NCBI GenBank assembly: GCA_947488815.1
Contig: CANLCC010000022.1
Location: 1 to 36,790 of the forward strand
DNA length: 36,790 nucleotides
Reading direction: 5' to 3'
Source of the DNA: CAIQIA01 sp945861105
GTDB lineage: Bacteria; Cyanobacteriota; Cyanobacteriia; PCC-6307; Cyanobiaceae
The notes under the pieces are model-generated. The model was given only the letters and a program-made list of their open reading frames with translations, was not told the DNA's origin and ran no database searches. Of this stretch, positions 14,794-22,427 are shown one piece after another. The position numbers were made by a program, and so were the translations under genes. The first letter of the stretch is position 1; the number at the start of each line of letters is the position of its first letter.

Positions 14794-16904
14794 GACCCCA
14801 CCCCCGCCGGGAGACGCTCGAGGGGGGACCGACCGGGCGGCGGCGGATCGGCCCCGGGCCAGCGGTCATGGCGAAGGGTCAGCGTGACCGGCGCGCTCAC
14901 GCGCAGATGATCCTCCATGGGGTTGCCCTGGGGTGGCCGCCCCTGCCGGCCCCAGGCCACCAGGCTGAGATCCGCCACGGCGGCGGTGGTGCGCTGGCCT
15001 GGCAGCGGGTCCAGCAGCACCGAAACCCCCAGGGCGCGGCTGGCCGCCGGCGCCGTCAGTTCGATGCGGAATGGGATCCAATGGCCGGTGCCGCCTGGCC
15101 CGAGCACCTGCGACGAGCGGGCCTGGGACGGACCGCCCATGGCGTCATACCAGCTCAGCAGCAGCCGCGGCGCCCGCTGCGGTGCATGGCGCACGCGACC
15201 AAGGAGGGTGAGCGTTTCACCGCCCCCCACGGGCAGCCGATGGCGGGGCCGCAGCACCGCCGGCCCCCGCCGGCCCGGTTCGCGCAGCAGCAGCGCCTGG
15301 CCGGCGACCACCTGGGTGGCCGGTGGCTGCAGGGCCCACAGGGGAGCATCGTCGCGGCGGCCATTCACCACTTCATCGGCGAACTGCCCGACCCAGAGGC
15401 GGTCATGGCCCAGCTGCAGCCCAGCCGGAGGGTCAGCGGCCACCACCCGCCAACCCGGCGCCAGGCGATAGATCAGCGCCTGTCCCCCCCAGGGCTGCAG
15501 ACGCAGGGTCAGCTGCCGCTGCAGCCTGGGCTGTCCCGGCAACAGCACCAGGGCACCACCGTCGACCACAAAGGGGCCCGGCTCCAGCCCCGCCAGCCTG
15601 CGGGCCACCGCATCACCGAGGCGGCCGGTGATGGCCCAGGGGACGTAACGGTCAAGAATCAGGGGTTCGGCACTGGCCTGGAGCAGCCGTCCGTCCTGGA
15701 GATCCACCACCAGCAGGGTGGAGGGGAAGGTGCTCCAGAGCTGCTGATCAAACAGCAGATTGCCCAGGGAGCGGGCCACCAGGGCCCCCGATCTCCAGCG
15801 CAGACCGCCGAGCACATGCGGATGGTGGTTGAGCACGAGCCGGGCCCCGGCCTGCACCGCCACCCCACTGAGCCGGGCCATGCTCTCGGTGACTGTGGGT
15901 TGGTACTCGTTGCCGCCGTGCAGCATGGCGACCACCGTGGCACCACCACGGCGCGCCTGCCGGATGGCTGCGGTGAGAGCGGCCTCGGTGCACCCCGCCG
16001 CGCCGCCCTTGGCCTGGGTCGCGGAGACGAGATGGCTGTCTGGGTACACGTGCCCGCCGATCAGCGTGCAGCCCACCACGGCCAGGGAGTGCCCGTTCCG
16101 CTGGAGGCGAGCGGGCCGCCAGGCCTCCTGGACGGTCAGCCCGGCCCCCAACCGCCCCTGGCCGGCCCGGTAACCCGCGCGCTGCAGAACCGCCAGGGTC
16201 GAGCGCAGGCCGTCCTGCCCCCTGTCGAGAATGTGACTGTTGGCGGTACCGACGACATCCACTCCGGCCTGGTGCAGACCCTCCGCCAGGGCCGCCGGGC
16301 TGGCGAACACGGTGCGACGGTCTGGATCGAAACTCGCCGGCCGCGACCGCCCCGGCTCCCAGCGGGGTTGGGCCACCAGCGGGCTCTCCAGGTTGACCAC
16401 CGCCACATCAGCCTGCCGCAGCAGGGGTTCCACGCCGGCCAGCAGATCCCGGAAGCGGGCGGGGGGGGCCCCGGGGAGCACCAGCGGTGGGGTCCCGGGC
16501 GCCACCGCCCCCGCCTCGAAGAAACGGCGCCCCACCATCACGTCTCCGCCCACCACCAGGCGAACGGTGCCGGGGGCAGCGGGGGTGAGCCGCACCAGCA
16601 GGGGGTCAGCCGTGGTGGCGGCACGGGTGCGGGACAGGTAGGCCGGATGCCGCGCCATCAGCCATTGGGCGCCATCAGCGGCCGGGAGGCGGAAACGGCC
16701 GTCGTCATCGCTGGTTCCAAGGCCCACGGCCGTGCGCAACTCCGCTCCGGCGACGGGTCGGCCGGCCAGATCCACGACCCGGCCCGTCAGCCAGCCATGC
16801 GGTCGTCGCCGTGGCGGGCCAGCGCAGCTGCTGGGCAGCAGCAGCACCATGCCGAGCAGGAGCGGCCAGCAGCGACCGACGGGACGGATCAGCGGGACAG
16901 CCAT
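14790..16904 (-). CDS. capA: CapA/PgsA-family metallophosphoesterase-like lipoprotein, C-terminally extended
   Basis: The 704-residue product starts with a lipoprotein signal (LLLPSSC, Cys27). Next come a carboxypeptidase-regulatory-like beta domain (about 37-95), then the CapA domain with GGDVMVGR (119-126), NLE (171-173), ANSHILDRG (221-229), HGGNEY (329-334), NHHPHV (359-364) and SLGNLLFD (379-386), the usual metal-site motifs. About 270 further residues look like beta-rich carbohydrate-binding modules; Bacillus PgsA is only about 380 residues. CapA is needed for assembly or anchoring of poly-gamma-glutamate. The start at 16904 puts the lipobox at normal spacing. It is divergent from capB with a 76-bp gap. 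Confidence 0.88.
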   Translation of the reverse strand: MAVPLIRPVGRCWPLLLGMVLLLPSSCAGPPRRRPHGWLTGRVVDLAGRPVAGAELRTAVGLGTSDDDGRFRLPAADGAQWLMARHPAYLSRTRAATTADPLLVRLTPAAPGTVRLVVGGDVMVGRRFFEAGAVAPGTPPLVLPGAPPARFRDLLAGVEPLLRQADVAVVNLESPLVAQPRWEPGRSRPASFDPDRRTVFASPAALAEGLHQAGVDVVGTANSHILDRGQDGLRSTLAVLQRAGYRAGQGRLGAGLTVQEAWRPARLQRNGHSLAVVGCTLIGGHVYPDSHLVSATQAKGGAAGCTEAALTAAIRQARRGGATVVAMLHGGNEYQPTVTESMARLSGVAVQAGARLVLNHHPHVLGGLRWRSGALVARSLGNLLFDQQLWSTFPSTLLVVDLQDGRLLQASAEPLILDRYVPWAITGRLGDAVARRLAGLEPGPFVVDGGALVLLPGQPRLQRQLTLRLQPWGGQALIYRLAPGWRVVAADPPAGLQLGHDRLWVGQFADEVVNGRRDDAPLWALQPPATQVVAGQALLLREPGRRGPAVLRPRHRLPVGGGETLTLLGRVRHAPQRAPRLLLSWYDAMGGPSQARSSQVLGPGGTGHWIPFRIELTAPAASRALGVSVLLDPLPGQRTTAAVADLSLVAWGRQGRPPQGNPMEDHLRVSAPVTLTLRHDRWPGADPPPPGRSPLERLPAGVGS

Positions 16905-16980
16905 GGGCGCCAGGTTGGCCAGGGGGGGCGCCCGTGGTGGACGGCTGGGGCAGCCAAGGGGTCGATCCACAGCAGGGGCC

Positions 16981-18222
16981 GTGGAGCGGCACCAGCGACC
17001 ACAACCTGGCGGCAGTGCCCAGAGCGGCTTGGGTGTCTTTCTTCTCTACGCAGGGCTGGTGGTGCTGCACAGCGCCTGGGCGGTGGCCGACGAACGCCGC
17101 TTCGGACAGCACCGGGATGCGATCCCCTGGCGGGTGCATGTCAATGGCATCCGCGGCAAGTCAACGGTGACCCGCTACCTGGCAGCGGTCTTCCGCGCAG
17201 CGGGCTGGCACACCTTCGGCAAGACCACCGGCAGCGCCGCCCGGGTGCTGACCCCCAGCGGGGCCGATGCCGACGTCGACCGGCGTGGTTACCCCGATGT
17301 GGGCGAACAGGTGCGCCTGCTGCGGGCCTTCGCCCGCCAGGGCGCCGAAGCGGTGGTGATGGAGTGCATGGCCGTGAACCCCCTCTACGCCCGTTGGCTG
17401 GAGGAACGCGTGGTGCAATCCCACGTCGGTGTGATCACGAATGTGCGGATCGACCACACCGACTACCTGGGCGACACTCTTGAGGCGATTGCCGGTTCCC
17501 TGGCGCTCACAATCCCCCGCAATGGTGTCGTCATCACCGCCGAACAGCGACCGGCCCTGCTGACGATCCTGCAGCACAATGCCCAACGCCGTGGGTCCCG
17601 CCTGATTCATGCCTGTGGTGACACGGTTTCCACGGCAGATCTGCGGGGATTCACCCATTTCGCCATCGAAGACAACGTGGCCATCGGGTTGGCCATGGCC
17701 GAGTTACTGGGACTGCCGCGGCCGTTGGCCCTGGCGGCGATGCAGGCTGCCCCCCCGGATCCCGGCGCCATGCGCCTGCAGGCGCTGCACTGGCGAGAAC
17801 GGCCGCTGGTGTGGGCCAACCTGTTCGCGGTCAATGACCGCGAAAGCTTCGTCGACCTGAGCCAACGGCTGAGGGTCCTGCACCCTGGGCACCGGCGCAT
17901 CGTGATCCTCAACAACCGCCTGGACCGTCCGACCAGAGTTGAACTGTTCAGCACCCTCGCCATTGAACTCGAAATGGACGACATCGTCAGCTTCGGCGAC
18001 TACGAAGAGACGGTGAACCAATGCTGCCGCCGCCAGGGACGCGACGTGATCAACCTGGGCAACGACTCCCCCTTCCGCAACAGTGATGCGGGCACACTGC
18101 TGGATGCCGCGCTGGGCGCCGCCCCCCCCGGGCAGCCGGTGCTGCTGATCGGCACGGTGAACATTCACACCCCCCAGGCCGAGGCTCTGCTGCAGCTGTT
18201 TGAGGATCTGGAAGCCCAATGA
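16981..18222 (+). CDS. capB: CapB/PgsB-type poly-gamma-glutamate synthase, ligase subunit
   Basis: The protein of up to 413 residues has an N-terminal membrane anchor and the ATP-grasping motif NGIRGKSTVTR (P-loop about 56-62), then FGKTTGSAARV, VMECMAVNPLY, GVITNVRIDHTDYLGDT, APPDPGAMR and LLIGTVNIHTPQAE. This order is that of Bacillus PgsB/CapB (393 residues), a Mur-ligase-like amide ligase that extends the gamma-glutamyl chain. The start is uncertain: GTG 16981 gives 413 residues, TTG 17029 gives 397 and places the membrane helix at the very N-terminus as in PgsB. capC starts 4 nt before its end. The true substrate in this organism is not shown by sequence. Confidence 0.92.
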   Translation: MERHQRPQPGGSAQSGLGVFLLYAGLVVLHSAWAVADERRFGQHRDAIPWRVHVNGIRGKSTVTRYLAAVFRAAGWHTFGKTTGSAARVLTPSGADADVDRRGYPDVGEQVRLLRAFARQGAEAVVMECMAVNPLYARWLEERVVQSHVGVITNVRIDHTDYLGDTLEAIAGSLALTIPRNGVVITAEQRPALLTILQHNAQRRGSRLIHACGDTVSTADLRGFTHFAIEDNVAIGLAMAELLGLPRPLALAAMQAAPPDPGAMRLQALHWRERPLVWANLFAVNDRESFVDLSQRLRVLHPGHRRIVILNNRLDRPTRVELFSTLAIELEMDDIVSFGDYEETVNQCCRRQGRDVINLGNDSPFRNSDAGTLLDAALGAAPPGQPVLLIGTVNIHTPQAEALLQLFEDLEAQ

Positions 18223-19223
18223 TGCTGCAGGCCATCAGCACTCCGGAGGTGCAACGGCTGGCCCTGGCCTACGGCACTCTGCTGGCGTTGGCCTACAAGG
18301 AACGGATGGGAATCCTCCCCGGCGGCATCATCGTGCCGGGGCTGGTGGTGGTGCTGGGTCTGCTCTCGCCGCTCTGGTGCCTCACCGGCCTGGTGCTCGC
18401 GCCACTGCTGCTGTTGGTCTACCGCCGCTGGCTGCAGCGACCCGAGCACATCCGGCGATCACCGATGTATTTCCTGGCCGGCCTTTCGCTGCTGGTGAGC
18501 AACCTGGTGGCCCTGGCCTACATCCGCCTGGGCTGGCTGCCGCCCTCCCTCGATGAGCTCAGCGGCACCCTGCTGCCTGGGATCCTGGCCTGCACGCTGC
18601 ACCGTCAGCAACCTGCCCGGGTGTTGCGGGGGCTGGCGCTGACGACCCTGGCCACCGCCGTGCTGCTGCTGCTCACGGTGCTGCTACTCCAGCACCTCGG
18701 CATCGATCTCGACGTCATCGCCCGGGCCTATGCCGCCTATGGCCCCGAGCCTGTGCTGCGGCTCCAGGCCCATGGCCTCAGCTTTGCCCTGGCGCTTCTG
18801 GTGGGTTTCCTGCTGTATCGGTCCAGCGGCCTGCGGCCCGGTGGCTATGTGGTGGCCCCGGTGGCGGCGGCGCTGCTGCGCCAGACCACGAGCGCCGTGT
18901 TCCTGATCCTTGGCTGTGCTCTGGTGATGGCCATGCTGCGGCTGCTGGAGGCCCAGAGCCTGACTGTGGGCCTGCGCCGCTACGGCGCCGCCCTGTTGTT
19001 CAGCATCCTCTGGGTCTGGGGGGTCGAGCTGTGGTGCCTGCAACGGGGGGTGGCGGTGCTGCCGTTCCAGGGCAATCACCTGTTCGTGATCATCGCCATG
19101 GCGTCCTATGCCAACGACCTTGTGCTGCAACCGCCGCGACGGGTGCTGCCGTTGATGGCGGTGTCGGTGCTGGTGGCCCTGGCGGTGCAGCAGCTGCTGG
19201 CCCTGCTGCTGCCTCAGTACTGA
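18219..19223 (+). CDS. capC: CapC/PgsC-type membrane subunit, internally duplicated
   Basis: The 334-residue integral membrane protein begins with a complete CapC-like unit: ALAYKERMGILPGGIIVPGL, then LSGTLLPGILACTLHRQQP. Bacillus PgsC has about 149 residues. The second half repeats the same pattern, with SGLRPGGYVVAPVAAALL matching MGILPGGIIVPGLVVVL, so the protein appears to be two fused CapC units. CapC works with CapB in chain synthesis or translocation. It overlaps capB by 4 nt and the convergent malic enzyme gene by 10 bp. Confidence 0.88.
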   Translation: MMLQAISTPEVQRLALAYGTLLALAYKERMGILPGGIIVPGLVVVLGLLSPLWCLTGLVLAPLLLLVYRRWLQRPEHIRRSPMYFLAGLSLLVSNLVALAYIRLGWLPPSLDELSGTLLPGILACTLHRQQPARVLRGLALTTLATAVLLLLTVLLLQHLGIDLDVIARAYAAYGPEPVLRLQAHGLSFALALLVGFLLYRSSGLRPGGYVVAPVAAALLRQTTSAVFLILGCALVMAMLRLLEAQSLTVGLRRYGAALLFSILWVWGVELWCLQRGVAVLPFQGNHLFVIIAMASYANDLVLQPPRRVLPLMAVSVLVALAVQQLLALLLPQY

Positions 19224-20911
19224 GGGCGCCAGCGGGCGGCGGCCAGGCAGCGGCGGGCACCGGCGGCATCCGTGGCGCGGCTGGCCAGCCCTTCGGCCAC
19301 GGCGGCCAGGGCAGCGGCTTCCGCCACCGCCGCCGACACCGCCTGCACCTCGCGGAGGGGCGGCATCAGCGAGGCTTCGGGATCGGCCGCGGCGGGAATC
19401 CGCTCGGCGAGGGCCCCAAGGGCGGCATCGATCATGCCGTCGCTGATGGCGCGGGCCCCGACGGCCACGGCGGCAAACCCCAGACCGGGGAAGAGGAAAC
19501 AGTTGTTGCACTGCCCGATCAGCCGTGATCCCACGGGGGGGAAGGGACTGCCGGTGGCCACCAGGGCGCGGCCATCGCTCCAGGCCAGCACATCGGCGGG
19601 GGTGGCCTCCGCCAGCGCCGTGGGGTTGGACAGGGGCAGCACCAGGGGGCGGTCAATCCCGTCGAGCAAGGCTTCGATCACCGGACGGGAGAACGCCCCG
19701 GCCACGGTGGAGGTGCCGATGAGCACCCCCGGCCGCACCTGGCGCACCACCTCCAGCAGCGGGATCGTTCCATCGGCAGCACGGGCGAAGGCCATCACCT
19801 CCGCCGGTCGACGCCCGTGGACCAGGGCAGCGTCAGACACCCCCGCCTGCCCCTGCAGCACAAGGCCTTGTCGGTCGATGGCCCAGATCCGCTGCCGTGC
19901 CTCGGCTTCTGTGAGCCCCTCGCGCTGCAGCAGGCGCACCAGGCGGTCGGCGATGCCGCAACCGGCGCTTCCTGCCCCGAAGATGACGATCGGCGCAGCG
20001 GTGAGGGGGCGTCCGAGACCACGGCTGCCCGCCAGCACCGCCGCCGCCGCCACACCACTGGTGCCCTGGATGTCGTCGTTGAAGCTGGGCAGGCGCAGGC
20101 GGTGACGTTCCAGCAGCCGCCTGCCGCGGCGGGCACCGAAGTCCTCCCAGTGCAGCACCGCGCCGGGAAACGCGCCTGCGACCGCCGCGACGAAGCTGTC
20201 CACGAACCCGTCGTAGGCGGCATCGTCGAGCCGCGGCTGCCGCAGGCCCGGGTACAGGGGGTCTGACAGCAGGGTGGGGTTATCGGTGCCGACGTCAAGC
20301 ACCACCGCGAGGGTGCGGCGCGGATCCAGGCCGGCACAGAGGGTGTAGACGGCCAGCTTGCCCAGGCAGATCTCGATGCCGCCGATCCCCTGGTCCCCCA
20401 GACCCAGGATCCCCTCGGAATCGGTGACGAGCAGCAGATCGGGCGGAACCGGCACGGCCTGCCGCAGCAGCTCCTCGAGGCGACCCTGCTGGGGAGCGGC
20501 AAGGAACAGACCGTCGATGGGGGTGCGGTAATCCCGGGAGAAGCACTGCACGGCCCGCCCGACGGTGGGTGTGTACACCACCGGCAACACCGCTTCGATG
20601 TGGTCCTCCAGAAAGCGGTGGAAGAGCACGCCATTGCTGCGCCTGAGGGACTGGACCAGGGCGTAGCGGGCCAGATCGTCGTCCAGGGCATCAAAGGCCC
20701 GCCGGACACGCTGCACCTGCTGCCCGAGGGTTTCGACCTGCCAGGGCAGCAAGGCCTCCAGGCCCAGCCGACGTCGTTCGTCCCGGTCGAAGGCCGTGCC
20801 GCGGTTCTGCCAGGGGTCGGCCAGCAGGGCAGGTCCCGACAACGCTCCCTCGGCGGCGGCGGTCACGGCGGTACGGGCAGAGGCCCCACTGTGCCATTCA
20901 CGGACGATCAC
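19214..20911 (-). CDS. Malic enzyme (decarboxylating malate dehydrogenase)
   Basis: The 565-residue protein is a large-type malic enzyme. It has VVYTPTVGRAVQCFSRDY, LVTDSEGILGLGDQGIGGIE, ICLGKLAVYTLCAGLDPRR, WEDFGARRGRRLLERHR, the metal-site LPSFNDDIQGTSGVAAAA, and the nucleotide-binding IVIFGAGSAGCGIAD. It converts malate to pyruvate and CO2 with reduction of NAD(P). Coenzyme preference cannot be told reliably. The start is GTG 20911; there is no in-frame ATG that would keep the conserved N-terminus. It is divergent from the L,D-transpeptidase gene across an AT-rich 71-bp gap. Confidence 0.93.
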   Translation of the reverse strand: MIVREWHSGASARTAVTAAAEGALSGPALLADPWQNRGTAFDRDERRRLGLEALLPWQVETLGQQVQRVRRAFDALDDDLARYALVQSLRRSNGVLFHRFLEDHIEAVLPVVYTPTVGRAVQCFSRDYRTPIDGLFLAAPQQGRLEELLRQAVPVPPDLLLVTDSEGILGLGDQGIGGIEICLGKLAVYTLCAGLDPRRTLAVVLDVGTDNPTLLSDPLYPGLRQPRLDDAAYDGFVDSFVAAVAGAFPGAVLHWEDFGARRGRRLLERHRLRLPSFNDDIQGTSGVAAAAVLAGSRGLGRPLTAAPIVIFGAGSAGCGIADRLVRLLQREGLTEAEARQRIWAIDRQGLVLQGQAGVSDAALVHGRRPAEVMAFARAADGTIPLLEVVRQVRPGVLIGTSTVAGAFSRPVIEALLDGIDRPLVLPLSNPTALAEATPADVLAWSDGRALVATGSPFPPVGSRLIGQCNNCFLFPGLGFAAVAVGARAISDGMIDAALGALAERIPAAADPEASLMPPLREVQAVSAAVAEAAALAAVAEGLASRATDAAGARRCLAAARWRPQY

Positions 20912-20942
20912 GAAGGCGGCACGACATCCGCAGCGGTGCCCC

Positions 20943-20970
20943 TTGATTTACATTTCAAAGTCGTTTAAAT
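20943..20970 (+). promoter_or_regulatory. AT-rich divergent promoter region with a sigma70-like match
   Basis: On the plus strand TTGATT (20943-20948) and TTAAAT (20965-20970) are 16 bp apart, a plausible promoter for the L,D-transpeptidase, although its transcript would start only a few bases before the ATG. On the minus strand TGTAAAT in the same block could be a -10 for the malic enzyme. This is the most AT-rich spot of the neighbourhood. Confidence 0.4.
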
Positions 20971-20982
20971 CGGTGGTTAGCA

Positions 20983-21486
20983 ATGGGCACTGGCCTCGGA
21001 TCCCCCCTGCTGGCCCTCGTGGGCCTGCTGACGGTTCTCCCTGCCGGTGCCAGGGCCGGCGACACCACCGTGGCCCGCGCCGAAGCCGGACCGGCGACGG
21101 TGATCCTGTCGCTGCAACGCCGGGAGATCAGCGTGGAACGCGACGGGGCCCGCTTCGGCCCCTGGCCGGTGGCGGTGGGAGCACCGGAAAGCCCGACGCC
21201 ACGGGGATCCTTCGCGGTGCTGAGCAAATCGATCAACCCGCGTTACGAGAGCACCAGCACCGGTGTCGTCCATCCGGCCGTGGGGGCCGCCAGCCCCCTG
21301 GGTGAACGCTGGATCGGCTTTCTGTCGAGCGGCGGCGACAACTACGGCATCCATGGCACCCCCTGGCCCGTGTGGGTCGAGCGGCGGGAGGCCGTCTCCC
21401 ATGGCTGCGTGCGCATGCTCAACGCCGATGTGAAGGCCCTTTACGACCTCGTCGAGGTGGGCACCCCGGTGCTGATCCGCGACTGA
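20983..21486 (+). CDS. L,D-transpeptidase (YkuD domain), exported
   Basis: The 167-residue protein has a signal peptide (LLALVGLLTVLPAGARAG) and a YkuD domain with the catalytic SHGCVRML (Cys142) preceded by YGIHGTPWPVW. It begins the domain with ILSLQRREISVERDG and GAPESPTPRGSFAVL. Such enzymes make 3-3 cross-links in peptidoglycan or attach proteins to it, in the periplasm. Its end overlaps the convergent pseudouridine synthase gene by 68 bp. Confidence 0.92.
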   Translation: MGTGLGSPLLALVGLLTVLPAGARAGDTTVARAEAGPATVILSLQRREISVERDGARFGPWPVAVGAPESPTPRGSFAVLSKSINPRYESTSTGVVHPAVGAASPLGERWIGFLSSGGDNYGIHGTPWPVWVERREAVSHGCVRMLNADVKALYDLVEVGTPVLIRD

Positions 21487-22111
21487 GGCGGCCGCCACCA
21501 ACCCCCAGACGGTCGAGCCGCTGTTGTTCGGCGGAACTGACCCGTCTCCAGACCCCCGGCTCGAGATCCGTCAGGTCCAGGGGCGGACCACCATCCAGCA
21601 GATCGATCGCCACCCGCAGCAGGCGCAGGGTCGGGCAGCCGACCGCTGCGGTCATGCGTCGCACCTGACGGTTGCGCCCCTCCCGCAGCTCCAGTTCAAG
21701 CCAGGTGGTGGGGACCGTGGCACGGCTGCGGATGGGCGGCTCGCGCGGCGGCCAGGGGACGGCATCGGTCTCCAGACGCCGCACCAGGGCCGGCCGGGTG
21801 GGTCCGTCCCGCAGCATCAGTCCTTCGGCCAGCTGCTGCAGGGCGCTGGCCGTGGGCTCCCCCTCCACCTGGACGTGATACCGCCGCGGATGGCCGAAGC
21901 GCGGATCGGTGAGACGGCGCTGCAGGGCCCCATCGGCGGTGAGCAACAACAGGCCCTCGCTGTCGGCGTCCAGGCGGCCGGCGGCGTACACCCCCGGCAC
22001 CGGCACCAGCGGCGCCAGGGTGCCCCAGCGACTGCCCGCCTCCGGGGTGAACTGACTCAGCACCCCGTAGGGTTTGTGCAGCAGCAGCGTGGCGGGGGCC
22101 GAGCCGTCCAT
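21419..22111 (-). CDS. RluE/RsuA-family rRNA pseudouridine synthase
   Basis: The 230-residue protein contains LLLHKPYGVLSQFTPE, the catalytic AGRLDADSEGLLLLTADG with its Asp, KYHV-like RRYHVQVEG, and ELELREGRNRQVRRMTAAVG, which define the RsuA/RluB/E/F family. No S4 domain is present, as in RluE, which modifies U2457 of E. coli 23S rRNA; the exact target here is not certain. The basic tail (PPRRGRKGPSHRR) lies in the stretch that overlaps the L,D-transpeptidase gene and may be poorly conserved. Confidence 0.9.
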   Translation of the reverse strand: MDGSAPATLLLHKPYGVLSQFTPEAGSRWGTLAPLVPVPGVYAAGRLDADSEGLLLLTADGALQRRLTDPRFGHPRRYHVQVEGEPTASALQQLAEGLMLRDGPTRPALVRRLETDAVPWPPREPPIRSRATVPTTWLELELREGRNRQVRRMTAAVGCPTLRLLRVAIDLLDGGPPLDLTDLEPGVWRRVSSAEQQRLDRLGVGGGRLSRGSAPGCPPRRGRKGPSHRR

Positions 22112-22155
22112 CGGCTTAAACTGGGTCAGTTCTTTTGTTGTGACCTGTCCGCTGC

Positions 22156-22416
22156 ATGATTGAAACCTCAGGTGTGATCGAGAAGGAGCAGGGCAACGGG
22201 TTCTATCTGGTCACCCTGGAACAGCCTGCAGGTCACCAGTGCCTCTGCCGTGCAGCCGGCAAACTCACCAAGTTCCGCATCAAGCTCCTGGCCGGCGACA
22301 AGGTGCTGGTTGAAATCAGCCCCTACGACCTGAGCCGCGGGCGCATCACCTATCGGGAGCGCAACGCCGGAGCCCCTCCGGGCGGCGGTCGGCCCCCGGG
22401 GGCACGCCGCCGCTGA
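22156..22416 (+). CDS. infA: IF-1-like protein (translation initiation factor, S1/OB fold)
   Basis: The 86-residue protein has the IF-1 core: GVIEKEQGNGFYLVTLEQP, LTKFRIKLLAGDKVLVEISP and YDLSRGRITYR. The N-terminus (MIETS) and the CLCRAAGKL loop, in place of the usual VxAHISGKMRxxxIRI, are unlike the standard IF-1, and there is an extra Gly-Pro-Arg-rich tail. No ribosomal-protein genes are near. It may be a second, specialised IF-1 of picocyanobacteria rather than the housekeeping copy; I could not check for another infA outside the window. Confidence 0.85.
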   Translation: MIETSGVIEKEQGNGFYLVTLEQPAGHQCLCRAAGKLTKFRIKLLAGDKVLVEISPYDLSRGRITYRERNAGAPPGGGRPPGARRR

Positions 22417-22427
22417 GGGCAGCGGTC

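Noticed and set aside
14868..17483. Open frame of 871 codons on the plus strand
   Set aside because: Antisense to capA and out of frame with capB, both of which show full family motifs; Gln/His/Pro-rich composition is typical of such shadows.
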